Assembly: GCA_945892985.1 (NCBI GenBank)
Contig: CAMDDU010000037.1
Span: 1 to 44,636, forward strand
Length of the DNA: 44,636 bases
Direction: 5' to 3'
Source: CAITSH01 sp945892985
GTDB taxonomy: Bacteria; Pseudomonadota; Gammaproteobacteria; Burkholderiales; SG8-39
The translations under genes and the position numbers were made by a program. Numbering within the stretch: the stretch's first letter is position 1; each line of letters starts with the position of its first letter. Of this stretch, positions 16,424 to 24,508 are shown in pieces. The notes below the pieces were generated by a model. It saw only the letters and a list, made by a program, of their open reading frames with translations. It was not told where the DNA came from and searched no databases.

Positions 16424-17119
16424 TCAGGCCTCGGATGTACCCGCGTACTTCCGGGGCCTCGTTCTTGTCGTGGCCGCCCGAATTTCTTCGCGCACCTCTT
16501 TTCTGTGTTCAGGCGTGGTCATGGACACGTTCGGCAGCCAGCCGGCCAGTAGGGCTTCGGCCTCATCAATGCCGGTTCTTTTGGTGCTCGAGAACAGTTG
16601 AGCTGAAAACAGCGGTGAGGATTTGGCCAGTGCGACTTGCACTTCATGCAAGGCTTTCCTGCCTTGGTTGGGCGTCAGCTTGTCCGACTTGGTAAGCAGC
16701 ACGTGTACCGGTTTGCCCGTGGGGATGAACCAGTTGAGCATGACGATGTCCAGATCGGTGAGGGGGCGCCGCACGTCCATCATCAGCACCAGTCCGCACA
16801 ACTGGTCGCGCGTGGTGAGATAAAATTCCAACAGGCCCTGCCAGTGCGCGCGCACTGTGTGCGGCACCTTGGCGTAACCGTAGCCGGGCAGGTCGACGAG
16901 GTAGTCACCCGTCGCCATGCGGAAAAAATTGATCAGCTGCGTGCGGCCCGGGGTCTTGCTGACAAAGGCGAGCCGGTTGTGGTTGGCGAGTGCGTTGATC
17001 GCACTTGATTTGCCGGCGTTGGAGCGGCCGGCGAAGGCGATCTCGAGGCCGGCGTGCGGCGGCAGATCGGTCAGCTCTTGCGCGGATTGGATAAAGCTCA
17101 GGTTTTGAAACAGTGGCAT
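16424..17119 (-). CDS. engB: Ribosome-biogenesis GTPase EngB (YihA/YsxC)
   Basis: The protein has 231 residues. It is an essential small GTPase that helps assemble the large ribosomal subunit. The G1 motif GRSNAGKSS is at 31-39, followed by KTPGRTQ (G2), DLPGYGYA (G3) and TKSD (G4). The ATG at 17119 (MPLFQNLSFI) matches the family N-terminus; an in-frame ATG at 17200 would add 27 unlikely residues. The basic C-terminal tail (ATTRTRPRK) is normal. It is divergent from the cytochrome c4 gene and convergent with the putative small RNA. Confidence 0.94.
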   Translation of the reverse strand: MPLFQNLSFIQSAQELTDLPPHAGLEIAFAGRSNAGKSSAINALANHNRLAFVSKTPGRTQLINFFRMATGDYLVDLPGYGYAKVPHTVRAHWQGLLEFYLTTRDQLCGLVLMMDVRRPLTDLDIVMLNWFIPTGKPVHVLLTKSDKLTPNQGRKALHEVQVALAKSSPLFSAQLFSSTKRTGIDEAEALLAGWLPNVSMTTPEHRKEVREEIRAATTRTRPRKYAGTSEA

Positions 17120-17339
17120 CGTTGGCTTTGCTGCAAAGGAAGGCGCGATAGTACCGCGCAACGGGCTTGGCACGCCGCACCTTGCCCCGCCGTTGCCCAA
17201 ATATGGCCTAAAAACACGACTCTAAGATAGAATACCAGCTTTTGGTATGAGTCTATTCTGCAACTGCGCGCGCAGTGCGTACAGCAGCCCGGAATGGGAT
17301 GGGGTCAGGCCCTTTCCCGACTCAATTTCAGGAGTCCGC

Positions 17340-18005
17340 ATGAAATTCGGCATGAAACACGTTCTGGCCCTCGCCGCCGTCATCGCTATTACCAGCATTA
17401 ACACGCTTGCCACTGCCGCCGATGCGCCGGGCAAGGCCGCCGCCAAACCCGATGCGGGCAAGGGGCAGACCATCGCGACCCAGGTGTGCGCCGCCTGCCA
17501 TGGTGCCGATGGCAACAGCAGCATCAGCGCCAATCCCAAGCTGGCCGGTCAGATGCCCGAGTACATCAGCAAGCAGCTTGCCAATTTCAAGGCGGCGCCG
17601 GGCAAGAAGGCGGAGCGCGAGAACGCCGTCATGGCCGGCATGGTCGCGGCCCTGAGCCCCGATGACATGAAGAATCTCGGTGCCTATTTCGCCGGTCAAA
17701 AACCCAAGGATGGGGCAGCGCGCAACAAAGACCTGGTCCAGCTTGGCCAGAAAATCTGGCGCGGCGGCATCAGTGCAAAAGGCGTGGCCGCCTGTGCGTC
17801 TTGCCACGGGGCCAGCGGTGCCGGCGTGCCCTCGCAGTACCCGCGCCTTGCCGGCCAGCATGCCGAGTACACCGAGACGCAGATGAAAGCTTGGCGTTCC
17901 GAACAGCGCGCCAACGATCCGTTGAAAATGATGCGCACGATTGCGGCCAAATTGTCCGACAAGGAAATCCAGGCGGTTTCCGATTACATCGCGGGCCTGC
18001 GCTGA
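17340..18005 (+). CDS. Dihaem cytochrome c4
   Basis: The protein has 221 residues including a signal peptide (MKFGMKHVLALAAVIAITS..., cleavage near ATAADA). Two class I haem domains follow, with CAACH at 50-54 and CASCH at 152-156. Probable axial methionines lie in VMAGM near residue 98-101 and LKMMRTI near the end. Cytochrome c4 carries electrons in the periplasm to terminal oxidases. The ATG at 17340 is preceded by CAGGAG, a strong ribosome site; an upstream ATG at 17247 lacks a signal-peptide-like sequence. Location next to engB is common in betaproteobacteria. Confidence 0.92.
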   Translation: MKFGMKHVLALAAVIAITSINTLATAADAPGKAAAKPDAGKGQTIATQVCAACHGADGNSSISANPKLAGQMPEYISKQLANFKAAPGKKAERENAVMAGMVAALSPDDMKNLGAYFAGQKPKDGAARNKDLVQLGQKIWRGGISAKGVAACASCHGASGAGVPSQYPRLAGQHAEYTETQMKAWRSEQRANDPLKMMRTIAAKLSDKEIQAVSDYIAGLR

Positions 18006-18010
18006 GCGCC

Positions 18011-18068
18011 CATCACCGCCTGCGCGGTGATGCGGTACAAGGGGCGGCCCTGCCGCCCTTTTTCTTTT
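18011..18068 (+). terminator. Double-hairpin terminator after cytochrome c4
   Basis: CATCACCGC-CTGC-GCGGTGATG (18011-18032) is followed by GGGCGGC-CCT-GCCGCCC (18042-18058) and TTTTTCTTTT. The second hairpin with its T-tract is a good Rho-independent terminator. Confidence 0.85.
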
Positions 18069-18181
18069 GCGCATTTGACGATGTGGCGCGATCTTGCGTG
18101 CTGTTGTGCGATGGCCCCGATTGCGCGCGGTGATACTATGACTGCCTTGATGCGCCCCCTTACGCGCTGTTATAAGCGCAC

Positions 18182-18208
18182 GGAATAAAGCCACCCACCC
18201 GGCTGTTT
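18182..18208 (+). promoter_or_regulatory. Possible ECF-type promoter upstream of the sigma factor gene
   Basis: GGAAT (18182-18186) is followed 17 bases later by TGTTT. A similar arrangement, GGAAT then CGTAT 18 bases later, lies upstream of msrP (19524-19551). A shared GGAAT box before both units would fit autoregulation by the encoded ECF sigma factor. The -10 parts agree poorly, so this is weak. Confidence 0.3.
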
Positions 18209-18232
18209 GCCTCAATGGAAACCGCACACACC

Positions 18233-18730
18233 ATGAATCCGGAAATCGCGCAGCACATCCCGCGCCTGCGCCGCTATGCGCGTGCGCTGGTGGGCGACCG
18301 CTATCGCGCCGACGACCTGGTGCAGGACACGCTGGAGCGCGCCTGCCGCAAGTTTCATTTGTGGCGGCAGGGCAGCGATCTGCGGGCCTGGCTGTTCGCG
18401 GTGATGCACAACGTGTTCGTCAACCAGGTGCGTGCGCGCAGACTCGGGCTCGAGGAGTTCGACGACGCGCCGGCGCTGCCGACGCAGATGGAGCGCATCG
18501 ACCTGCTTGATATCGAAAAAGCGCTCGCGCGCCTGCCGGTCGAGCAGCGCGAGGTGATCTTGCTCGTCGGCATAGAGCAGATGGGATATGCAGAAGTGGC
18601 AAAAACACTGGACATATCAATCGGTACCGTGATGTCGCGGCTGTCGCGCGCGCGCGAACGCCTGCGCGTGTTGTTGTCCGGCGGCAATGATGCCGATATG
18701 CCGGGTGCCGGTTTGAAGGTTGTGAAATGA
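18233..18730 (+). CDS. ECF-type RNA polymerase sigma factor
   Basis: The protein has 165 residues. Region 2 covers HIPRLRRYARALVGD, DDLVQDTLERAC and DLRAWLFAVMHNVFVNQVR. Region 4 has LPVEQREVILLVGIEQMGYAEVAKTL and the HTH segment ISIGTVMSRLSRARERLR. It directs RNA polymerase to stress promoters. The start at 18233 (MNPEIAQ) is preferred because family members begin about here; an ATG at 18215 would add six residues and lies almost on the possible ECF promoter. The stop overlaps the anti-sigma start (ATGA, 18727-18730). The genes downstream suggest that its regulon includes msrPQ. Confidence 0.9.
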   Translation: MNPEIAQHIPRLRRYARALVGDRYRADDLVQDTLERACRKFHLWRQGSDLRAWLFAVMHNVFVNQVRARRLGLEEFDDAPALPTQMERIDLLDIEKALARLPVEQREVILLVGIEQMGYAEVAKTLDISIGTVMSRLSRARERLRVLLSGGNDADMPGAGLKVVK

Positions 18731-19464
18731 ACGAAGAACAATTACACGCTTACGCCGACGGCCTGCTCGACCGGGACGAGCGCGCACGCATCGAGGCGGC
18801 ACTGGCCGCCAGCCCCTTTGACGCCGCGCGCGTGCAGTCCTGGATGCGCCAGAACGAACTGCTGCGCGCAAGCTTCGACCCGGTGCTGCTCGAGCCCGTG
18901 CCCGACCGCCTGCGCCTGCTGCGCATCCGCCGCGCCTGGCTGCCCTATGCCATGGCCGCAGTGTGGGTGGTGCTGGGCATCGCCATCGGGGTCGGTGGCG
19001 CGGACTTGCTGCGCGATCGCGACGCGGCGGCGTCCGCTTCGCTGGCGCGCCGCGCGGCCATGGCCCACGCCGTCTATTCGCCCGAGGTGCGGCATCCGGT
19101 CGAGGTTGGCGCCGCCGAACAAGACCATCTGGTGCGCTGGCTGTCCAAGCGCCTGGGGGCGAACATCAAGGCGCCGCTGCTGCAGGCATTGGGTTACGAA
19201 CTGGTGGGCGGGCGCCTGCTCCCGGGCGAAAACGGTCCGGTGGCGCATTTTATGTACCAGGACGGCCGCGGCCAGCGTCTGACCCTGTATGTGTCAACGC
19301 GCAAGGGTGATCCGCGTGACACCGCCTTTCGCTTCAGCCAGGAAGGGCGCGTCGCGGTGTTCTACTGGATCGACGCCAACCTGGGCTATGCGCTGTCGAG
19401 TGAACTCGACAAGGCAACGTTGCTCAAAGTAGCGACATCCGTCTACCAGCAGTTGAACCCTTAG
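18727..19464 (+). CDS. Membrane-anchored anti-sigma factor
   Basis: The protein has 245 residues. The N-terminal ~65 residues (EEQLHAYADGLLDRDERARIE...) resemble cytoplasmic anti-sigma domains, but the zinc-binding His-x3-Cys-x2-Cys motif is absent. A single membrane helix lies at about 71-93 (WLPYAMAAVWVVLGIAIGVGG). A periplasmic domain of ~150 residues follows, which could be the sensor. Coupling to the sigma gene by ATGA overlap supports the role. It differs from the multi-helix NrsF anti-sigma reported with SigF and YedYZ in Azospira. Confidence 0.8.
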   Translation: MNEEQLHAYADGLLDRDERARIEAALAASPFDAARVQSWMRQNELLRASFDPVLLEPVPDRLRLLRIRRAWLPYAMAAVWVVLGIAIGVGGADLLRDRDAAASASLARRAAMAHAVYSPEVRHPVEVGAAEQDHLVRWLSKRLGANIKAPLLQALGYELVGGRLLPGENGPVAHFMYQDGRGQRLTLYVSTRKGDPRDTAFRFSQEGRVAVFYWIDANLGYALSSELDKATLLKVATSVYQQLNP

Positions 19465-19523
19465 CGGTACCCGAAGCGGGCGGGCGCACTGCCGACACAC
19501 GTAAAAGTCGGCCGGATGTGTAA

Positions 19524-19551
19524 GGAATCCGGCCGCCGCAACGACTCGTAT
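19524..19551 (+). promoter_or_regulatory. Possible ECF-type promoter upstream of msrP
   Basis: GGAAT (19524-19528) and CGTAT (19547-19551) are 18 bases apart, 32 bp before the msrP start. This resembles the box upstream of the sigma gene. GGAAT could instead belong to the AAGGAATCCGG hairpin-like sequence here. Low confidence. Confidence 0.3.
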
Positions 19552-19582
19552 TCCATCAACAAACACTTTCTGGAGCAGTCCC

Positions 19583-20533
19583 ATGCTGATCAAGCGCCCG
19601 AACGATATCCTGCCCTCCGACATCACCGACCTGAAGTTCTACCAGCGGCGGCGCGAGTTCATGAAGATGGCGGCGGCCGGGTCCATCCTCGGGGCATCGT
19701 CCCTGTTGCCGGCAGGGGCGGGCGCGCAGACGGCGGGCCTCGCCAAGCTCAATGCGGCAAAAAGCCCGCTGAGCACGATGGAAGTGCCCACCGCCTACAA
19801 GCATGTCACCAGCTACAATAATTTTTATGAATTCGGCACCGACAAGGCCGACCCGGCCGTGCACGCCAAGAACCTCAAGCTCAAACCCTGGACCGTGGTG
19901 GTCGAGGGCGAGGTGAAAAAGCCGCGCACCATAGGCATCGAGGAGCTGCTGAAATTTTCGCTGGAGGAGCGCGTCTATCGCATGCGCTGCGTCGAGGCCT
20001 GGTCGATGGTGATCCCGTGGATAGGTTTCGAGTTCAACCAGATCGCCAAACTGGTCGAGCCCACCGCCAACGCCAAGTTTGTCGAGTTCGTCACCGCCTA
20101 CCAGCCCGAGGTCATGAACGGCGTGCGACTGCCGGTGCTCGAGTGGCCTTACGTCGAAGCCTTGCGTATCGACGAGGCCATGCATCCGCTCACCATCATG
20201 TCGGTCGGCCTTTACGGCGAAGTGCTGCCCAACCAGAGCGGCGCACCGGTGCGCCTGGTGGTGCCATGGAAGTACGGTTTCAAATCGGGCAAGTCCATTG
20301 TGCGCATCCGCTTTGTCGAAAAGCAGCCCAAGACCGCCTGGGAAAAAGCCGGTCCCAACGAATACGGCTTTTATTCAAACGTCAATCCCGATGTCGACCA
20401 TCCGCGCTGGACGCAAAAGCGCGAGCGCCGCATCCCCGATTTCTTCGCATCAAAGCAGACGCAGCTGTTCAACGGCTACGGCGACCAGGTGGCGAAGCTG
20501 TACGCCGGCATGGACCTGAAGAAATTTTTCTGA
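19583..20533 (+). CDS. msrP: Protein-methionine-sulfoxide reductase catalytic subunit MsrP (YedY)
   Basis: The protein has 316 residues. It is a periplasmic molybdopterin enzyme that reduces methionine sulfoxide in oxidised envelope proteins. A twin-arginine signal is present at 21-34 (QRRREFMKMAAAGS), with cleavage likely after AGA at residue 48. The molybdenum ligand is Cys136 in YRMRCVEAWSMVIPW. Other family segments are TSYNNFYEFGTDK, VMNGVRLPVLEWPY, GAPVRLVVPWKYGFKS and the end ERRIPDF. It receives electrons from MsrQ, encoded 35 bp downstream. Confidence 0.96.
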   Translation: MLIKRPNDILPSDITDLKFYQRRREFMKMAAAGSILGASSLLPAGAGAQTAGLAKLNAAKSPLSTMEVPTAYKHVTSYNNFYEFGTDKADPAVHAKNLKLKPWTVVVEGEVKKPRTIGIEELLKFSLEERVYRMRCVEAWSMVIPWIGFEFNQIAKLVEPTANAKFVEFVTAYQPEVMNGVRLPVLEWPYVEALRIDEAMHPLTIMSVGLYGEVLPNQSGAPVRLVVPWKYGFKSGKSIVRIRFVEKQPKTAWEKAGPNEYGFYSNVNPDVDHPRWTQKRERRIPDFFASKQTQLFNGYGDQVAKLYAGMDLKKFF

Positions 20534-20567
20534 GGGCGGCGGCCGGTTTGCGCGCGGTTCTCGCGCC

Positions 20568-21206
20568 ATGCAACTGAGTCCGGCAAAGCTCACCGCGCTC
20601 AAAATCGCGGTGTTCGTGCTGGCACTGGTGCCGCTGGCGCGGCTGGTCGCGGGGGTAGTGGTCTTTCCGGAATGGCTGGGCGCCAACCCGGCCGAGTTCA
20701 TCACGCGCGCGACCGGCGACTGGACGCTGCGTTTTTTGCTCATCACGCTGGCGGTGACGCCCTTGCGCAAACTCAGCGGCTGGGGCTGGTTGCTCAGGTT
20801 CAGGCGCATGCTGGGCTTGTTCACGTTTTTCTACGGCGTGGTGCACCTGGCGAGCTATGTGTCCTTCGACCATGTGTTCGAAGTCGGCGAGATCATCAAG
20901 GACATCATCAAGCGCCCCTTCATCAGCGTCGGCTTCGGCGCGCTCTTGCTGATGCTGCCCCTCGCCATCACCTCGACCAACGCCATGGTGCGCCGTCTTG
21001 GCGCCGCGCGCTGGCTCAAGCTGCACCGGCTCATTTATGTTATCGGTCCGCTGGGCGTGCTGCACTTCTGGTGGATGGTCAAGCGCGACCTGACCGAACC
21101 GATTATGTATGCGCTGGTGCTGGCGCTGCTGCTCGGTTACCGGCTGGTGCTGAAGTTGCGTGAGTCGCGCAGCGCACCGGCAGCGACGGCGCGCAAACCC
21201 GCGTAA
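20568..21206 (+). CDS. msrQ: Haem-binding membrane subunit MsrQ (YedZ)
   Basis: The protein has 212 residues with about six membrane helices of the ferric-reductase-like fold. Examples are the N-terminal helix (LKIAVFVLALVPLARLVAGV) and WTLRFLLITLAVTPL. Conserved histidines are seen in FYGVVHLASYV, WLKLHRLIYV and LGVLHFWW, the likely haem ligands. It passes electrons from the respiratory chain to MsrP. Gene order sigma/anti-sigma/msrP/msrQ suggests a regulated repair unit for oxidised envelope methionines. Confidence 0.94.
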   Translation: MQLSPAKLTALKIAVFVLALVPLARLVAGVVVFPEWLGANPAEFITRATGDWTLRFLLITLAVTPLRKLSGWGWLLRFRRMLGLFTFFYGVVHLASYVSFDHVFEVGEIIKDIIKRPFISVGFGALLLMLPLAITSTNAMVRRLGAARWLKLHRLIYVIGPLGVLHFWWMVKRDLTEPIMYALVLALLLGYRLVLKLRESRSAPAATARKPA

Positions 21207-21232
21207 CCCCGGTTACATCCCGGGATAAACCG

Positions 21233-21265
21233 GCTGGAAACCCGCGCCCGGCGGGGGTTTCCAGC
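21233..21265. repeat. 3' hairpin element, copy 2 (GCTGGAAACCC...GGGTTTCCAGC)
   Basis: A perfect 11-bp stem lies between the convergent ends of msrQ and the RND permease gene. The outer stem GCTGGAAA/TTTCCAGC matches the hairpins at 6211-6245 and 43709-43739. There is no T-run after it. It probably acts as a two-way transcript end or stabiliser. Confidence 0.65.
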
Positions 21266-21321
21266 ATGTACACCTTAATGCGGCCGCTGGCTGCCGAGCC
21301 CTGAACCTTGAGCTATGAGGC

Positions 21322-24300
21322 TTAGTCCGCGGCGTCGAGCGCCGCCTCGGCGCCGCCGCGGGCCTGCTTTCCCTCCAGCCGCTGCTGCAGGCGCTCGAAG
21401 TAGATGTAAATCACCGGCGTGATATAGAGGGTCAGGAATTGCGACACGATCAGGCCGCCGACCACCGCCAGGCCAAGCGGCTGACGCGCCTCGGCGCCGG
21501 CACCGATGGCCAAGGCGATAGGCAGCGTGCCGAACAGCGCGGCGAAGGTGGTCATCATGATCGGCCGGAAACGGATGATGCAGGCCTCATGGATGGCTTC
21601 GCGCGCGCTCTTGCCCTCGTTGCGCTGCGTCTCGACGGCAAAGTCGATCATGATGATGGCGTTTTTCTTGACGATGCCGATCAGCATGATGATGCCGACG
21701 AAGGCATACATGTTGAGCTCCATGCCAAAGGCCCACAGCGTGAGCAGCGCGCCAAGGCCGGCTGTCGGCAGGCCCGACAGGATGGTGATTGGATGGATGA
21801 AGCTCTCGTACAGGATGCCCAGCACGAGATAAATGACGAAAATCGCCACGATCAGCAGAATGCCCATACCGGCAAGCGAGCTCTGGAAGGCCTGCGCCGT
21901 GCCCTGGTACTTGCCGGTGATGGTGGCCGGCACCTGCATTTCACCGACGGCCTTGTTGACCACGGTGATCGCCTCGGACAGCGACAGGCCGGGCCGCAGG
22001 TCGAAGGCAAGCGTGACCGAGGGCAGCTGGCCGGCGTGGGTCACCGACAGCGGACCGACGCCGAAGCTCAGCTTCGCCACCGAGGTGAGCGGCACCAGAA
22101 CGCCGGTGGTGGAGCGGATGTAGAGCATGCTCAGCGCAGAGGGATCGCGCTGGTACTTCGGGTCGAGCTCGAGGATGACCCAATAGTTGTTGGTCGCGGT
22201 ATAGATGTTCGACACCTGCTTCGAACCGAAGGCGAGATTGAGCGCCGAGGAGATCTGCTGCGGCGTGACGCCGACCGACGATGCCTTCTCGCGGTCGATC
22301 TCGACGGTGACCTGGGGGCGCGTGATCTGCAGGTCGGTGGTGACGTCCACGAGTTCGGGCAGGGTTCGCAGCTTGGCCTCGATCATCGGCGCCCATCGGT
22401 ACAACTGCTCGGTGCTCGCCCCCTGCAGCACGTACTGGTAGGGACTCTTGGTGAGCGAACCGCCGATGCGGATGACGGGCACGTTCTGCACGAACACCTT
22501 GACGCCGACCACGCTCTGCAATTTGGGCCGCAGGCCGCGCACCACCTCGTCGGCCGGTTTGCGCTTGCCGAAGGGCTTGAGCGCGATGGTGGCGCGGCCG
22601 ACATTGAGCGACGGGTTGAAGGGGCTCGCACCGATGAAGCCCATCGACGCCTCGACGTTCGGATCGGCGTTGATGATGTCCAGCACCTTGCGCTCGGCAT
22701 CGGCCATGGCTTCGAACGAAATATCCTGCGGGCCCTCGATGAAGGCGAACAACTGGCCGCTGTCGTCGTTGGGCAAAAAGCCCTTTGGCATGCGCATGAA
22801 CAGCGCCACGGTGGCGATGACGATGATAAGGAACACGACCATGACGATGCGCCCATGGTCCATCGACCAGACGAGGGTGCGGTCGTAGCCGTTCTTGCAG
22901 GCCTCGAACATGCGCTCGGTCAGGTTGAACAGCCTGCCGTGCTTTTCCTCGCTGTGCGGTTTGAGGATGCGGCTGCACATCATCGGCGTCAGCGTCAGCG
23001 AGACGAAGCACGAGATGAGCACGGCGATGATGATGACGACGGCGAACTCGAACAACAGGCGCCCGAGGATGCCGCTCATGAACAGCACCGGGATGAACAC
23101 TGCGATGAGCGAAATCGTCATGGATAAGATGGTGAAGGAGATCTCCTTGGACCCGTCCAGGGTTGCCTGCAGCGGCGACTTGCCCATCTCGATGTGCCTG
23201 GAAATGTTCTCCAGCATGACGATCGCGTCGTCAACGACGAAGCCCACGCACAGCGTCAGGGCCATCAGCGACAGGTTGTCGAGGCTGAAGTTGAACGAAT
23301 ACATCAGCGCAAAAGTGCCGACGATGGAAATGGGCAGGGCGATGCTGGGGATGAGGGTGGCGCGGATGCTGCGCAGGAACACGAAAATCACGCCCACCAC
23401 CAGGCCGAGCGCGACCAGCAGCGTGAACTCGACGTCCTCGACCGAGTTGCGGATGGTGATGGAGCGGTCGTAAAGGATGTCGATGTCTATGCCCGCCGGC
23501 ACCTCGGTGCGGAAGGTCGGCAGCAGCTGCCGGATCTTGTCGACAACCTCGATGGTGTTGGTGCCCGGCTGGCGCAAGATGGACAGCACGATGCCGCGCT
23601 TGCCCTTGGTCCAAGCGGCGACCTTGTTGTTCTGCACGCCGTCGACGACGTTGCCGACCTCGCTCAGCCGGATGGGCGAGCCGTTGCGATAGGCGACGAT
23701 GACCGGGCGGTAGGCGTCGGCCGTGAACAACTGGCCGGTCGCCTGCACTGCATAGACCTGGTTGGTGCCGTAGAGCGTGCCGGTGGGCAGGTTGACGTTG
23801 GCATTGGCCACCGCCGTTTCGACCTCGTTGATGCCGACACCGCGCGAGGCGAGCGCGCTCGGGTCCACCTGCACCCGCACCGCGTACTTCTGCTGTCCCT
23901 GCACCTGCACCTGGGCCACGCCGTTGATGGTGGAGATGCGCTGCGCCAGCACCGTCTCGGCGTACTCGTTAACGGTCGACAGCGGCAGTGTGTCCGAGGT
24001 CAGCGTGAGGAAGAAAATCGGTGCGTCGGCGGGATTGACCTTGCGGAACGAGGGCGGCGAGGCCATGTTGGTGGGCAACTGGCGCGCCGTCGCGGCGATG
24101 GCCGAGTTCACGTCCTGCGCCGCCGCGTCGATGTCGCGGTCGAGCGAGAACTGCATGGTGATGCTGGTGAGGCCCTGGCTGCTGATCGAGGTCATCGAAT
24201 CGATGCCGGCGATGGTCGAGAACTGCTTCTCGAGCACCGTGGCCACCGCGGCGGCCATGGTTTCCGGATTGGCGCCAGAGAGCTCCGCCGTGACCTGGAT

Positions 24301-24438
24301 GGTCGGGAAGTCGACGTTGGGCAGCGACGATACCGGCAGCTTCTTGAAGCCGGCGACGCCGAACACCACAATGCCCAGCATGACCAGCACGGTCATCACC
24401 GGACGGCGGATAAATAGTTCCGAAATATTCGCGCCCAT
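21322..24438 (-). CDS. RND-family multidrug efflux permease (MdtB/MdtC-like)
   Basis: The protein has 1038 residues, full length for the HAE1-type RND pumps. It is an inner-membrane proton antiporter that exports drugs and other hydrophobic compounds from the periplasm. The N-terminus NISELFIRRPVMTVLVM begins helix 1. The proton-relay aspartate pair lies at about 402-403 in GFVVDDAIVMLENISRH. Two large porter-domain loops are present, and the C-terminal half repeats the fold (GIIMLIGIVKKNAIIMIDFA). The adaptor gene ends 70 bp upstream in the same direction. No TolC-type gene is present, so an outer-membrane channel from elsewhere is needed. The nearest family is MdtBC/MuxBC rather than AcrB, by overall impression. 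Confidence 0.92.
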   Translation of the reverse strand: MGANISELFIRRPVMTVLVMLGIVVFGVAGFKKLPVSSLPNVDFPTIQVTAELSGANPETMAAAVATVLEKQFSTIAGIDSMTSISSQGLTSITMQFSLDRDIDAAAQDVNSAIAATARQLPTNMASPPSFRKVNPADAPIFFLTLTSDTLPLSTVNEYAETVLAQRISTINGVAQVQVQGQQKYAVRVQVDPSALASRGVGINEVETAVANANVNLPTGTLYGTNQVYAVQATGQLFTADAYRPVIVAYRNGSPIRLSEVGNVVDGVQNNKVAAWTKGKRGIVLSILRQPGTNTIEVVDKIRQLLPTFRTEVPAGIDIDILYDRSITIRNSVEDVEFTLLVALGLVVGVIFVFLRSIRATLIPSIALPISIVGTFALMYSFNFSLDNLSLMALTLCVGFVVDDAIVMLENISRHIEMGKSPLQATLDGSKEISFTILSMTISLIAVFIPVLFMSGILGRLLFEFAVVIIIAVLISCFVSLTLTPMMCSRILKPHSEEKHGRLFNLTERMFEACKNGYDRTLVWSMDHGRIVMVVFLIIVIATVALFMRMPKGFLPNDDSGQLFAFIEGPQDISFEAMADAERKVLDIINADPNVEASMGFIGASPFNPSLNVGRATIALKPFGKRKPADEVVRGLRPKLQSVVGVKVFVQNVPVIRIGGSLTKSPYQYVLQGASTEQLYRWAPMIEAKLRTLPELVDVTTDLQITRPQVTVEIDREKASSVGVTPQQISSALNLAFGSKQVSNIYTATNNYWVILELDPKYQRDPSALSMLYIRSTTGVLVPLTSVAKLSFGVGPLSVTHAGQLPSVTLAFDLRPGLSLSEAITVVNKAVGEMQVPATITGKYQGTAQAFQSSLAGMGILLIVAIFVIYLVLGILYESFIHPITILSGLPTAGLGALLTLWAFGMELNMYAFVGIIMLIGIVKKNAIIMIDFAVETQRNEGKSAREAIHEACIIRFRPIMMTTFAALFGTLPIALAIGAGAEARQPLGLAVVGGLIVSQFLTLYITPVIYIYFERLQQRLEGKQARGGAEAALDAAD

Positions 24439-24508
24439 CTGTTCTTACCTCTGTCCGTATCTCAGTGTGTCGCCCTGAAGCCCAGGACGCCAGGCGGGTG
24501 GGGCTCGC

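Noticed and set aside
21439..23127. Long plus-strand open frame opposite the RND permease gene
   Set aside because: The product is dominated by His, Asp, Gly and Arg as expected for the complement of a GC-rich membrane-protein gene; the minus-strand frame is a full-length RND permease.
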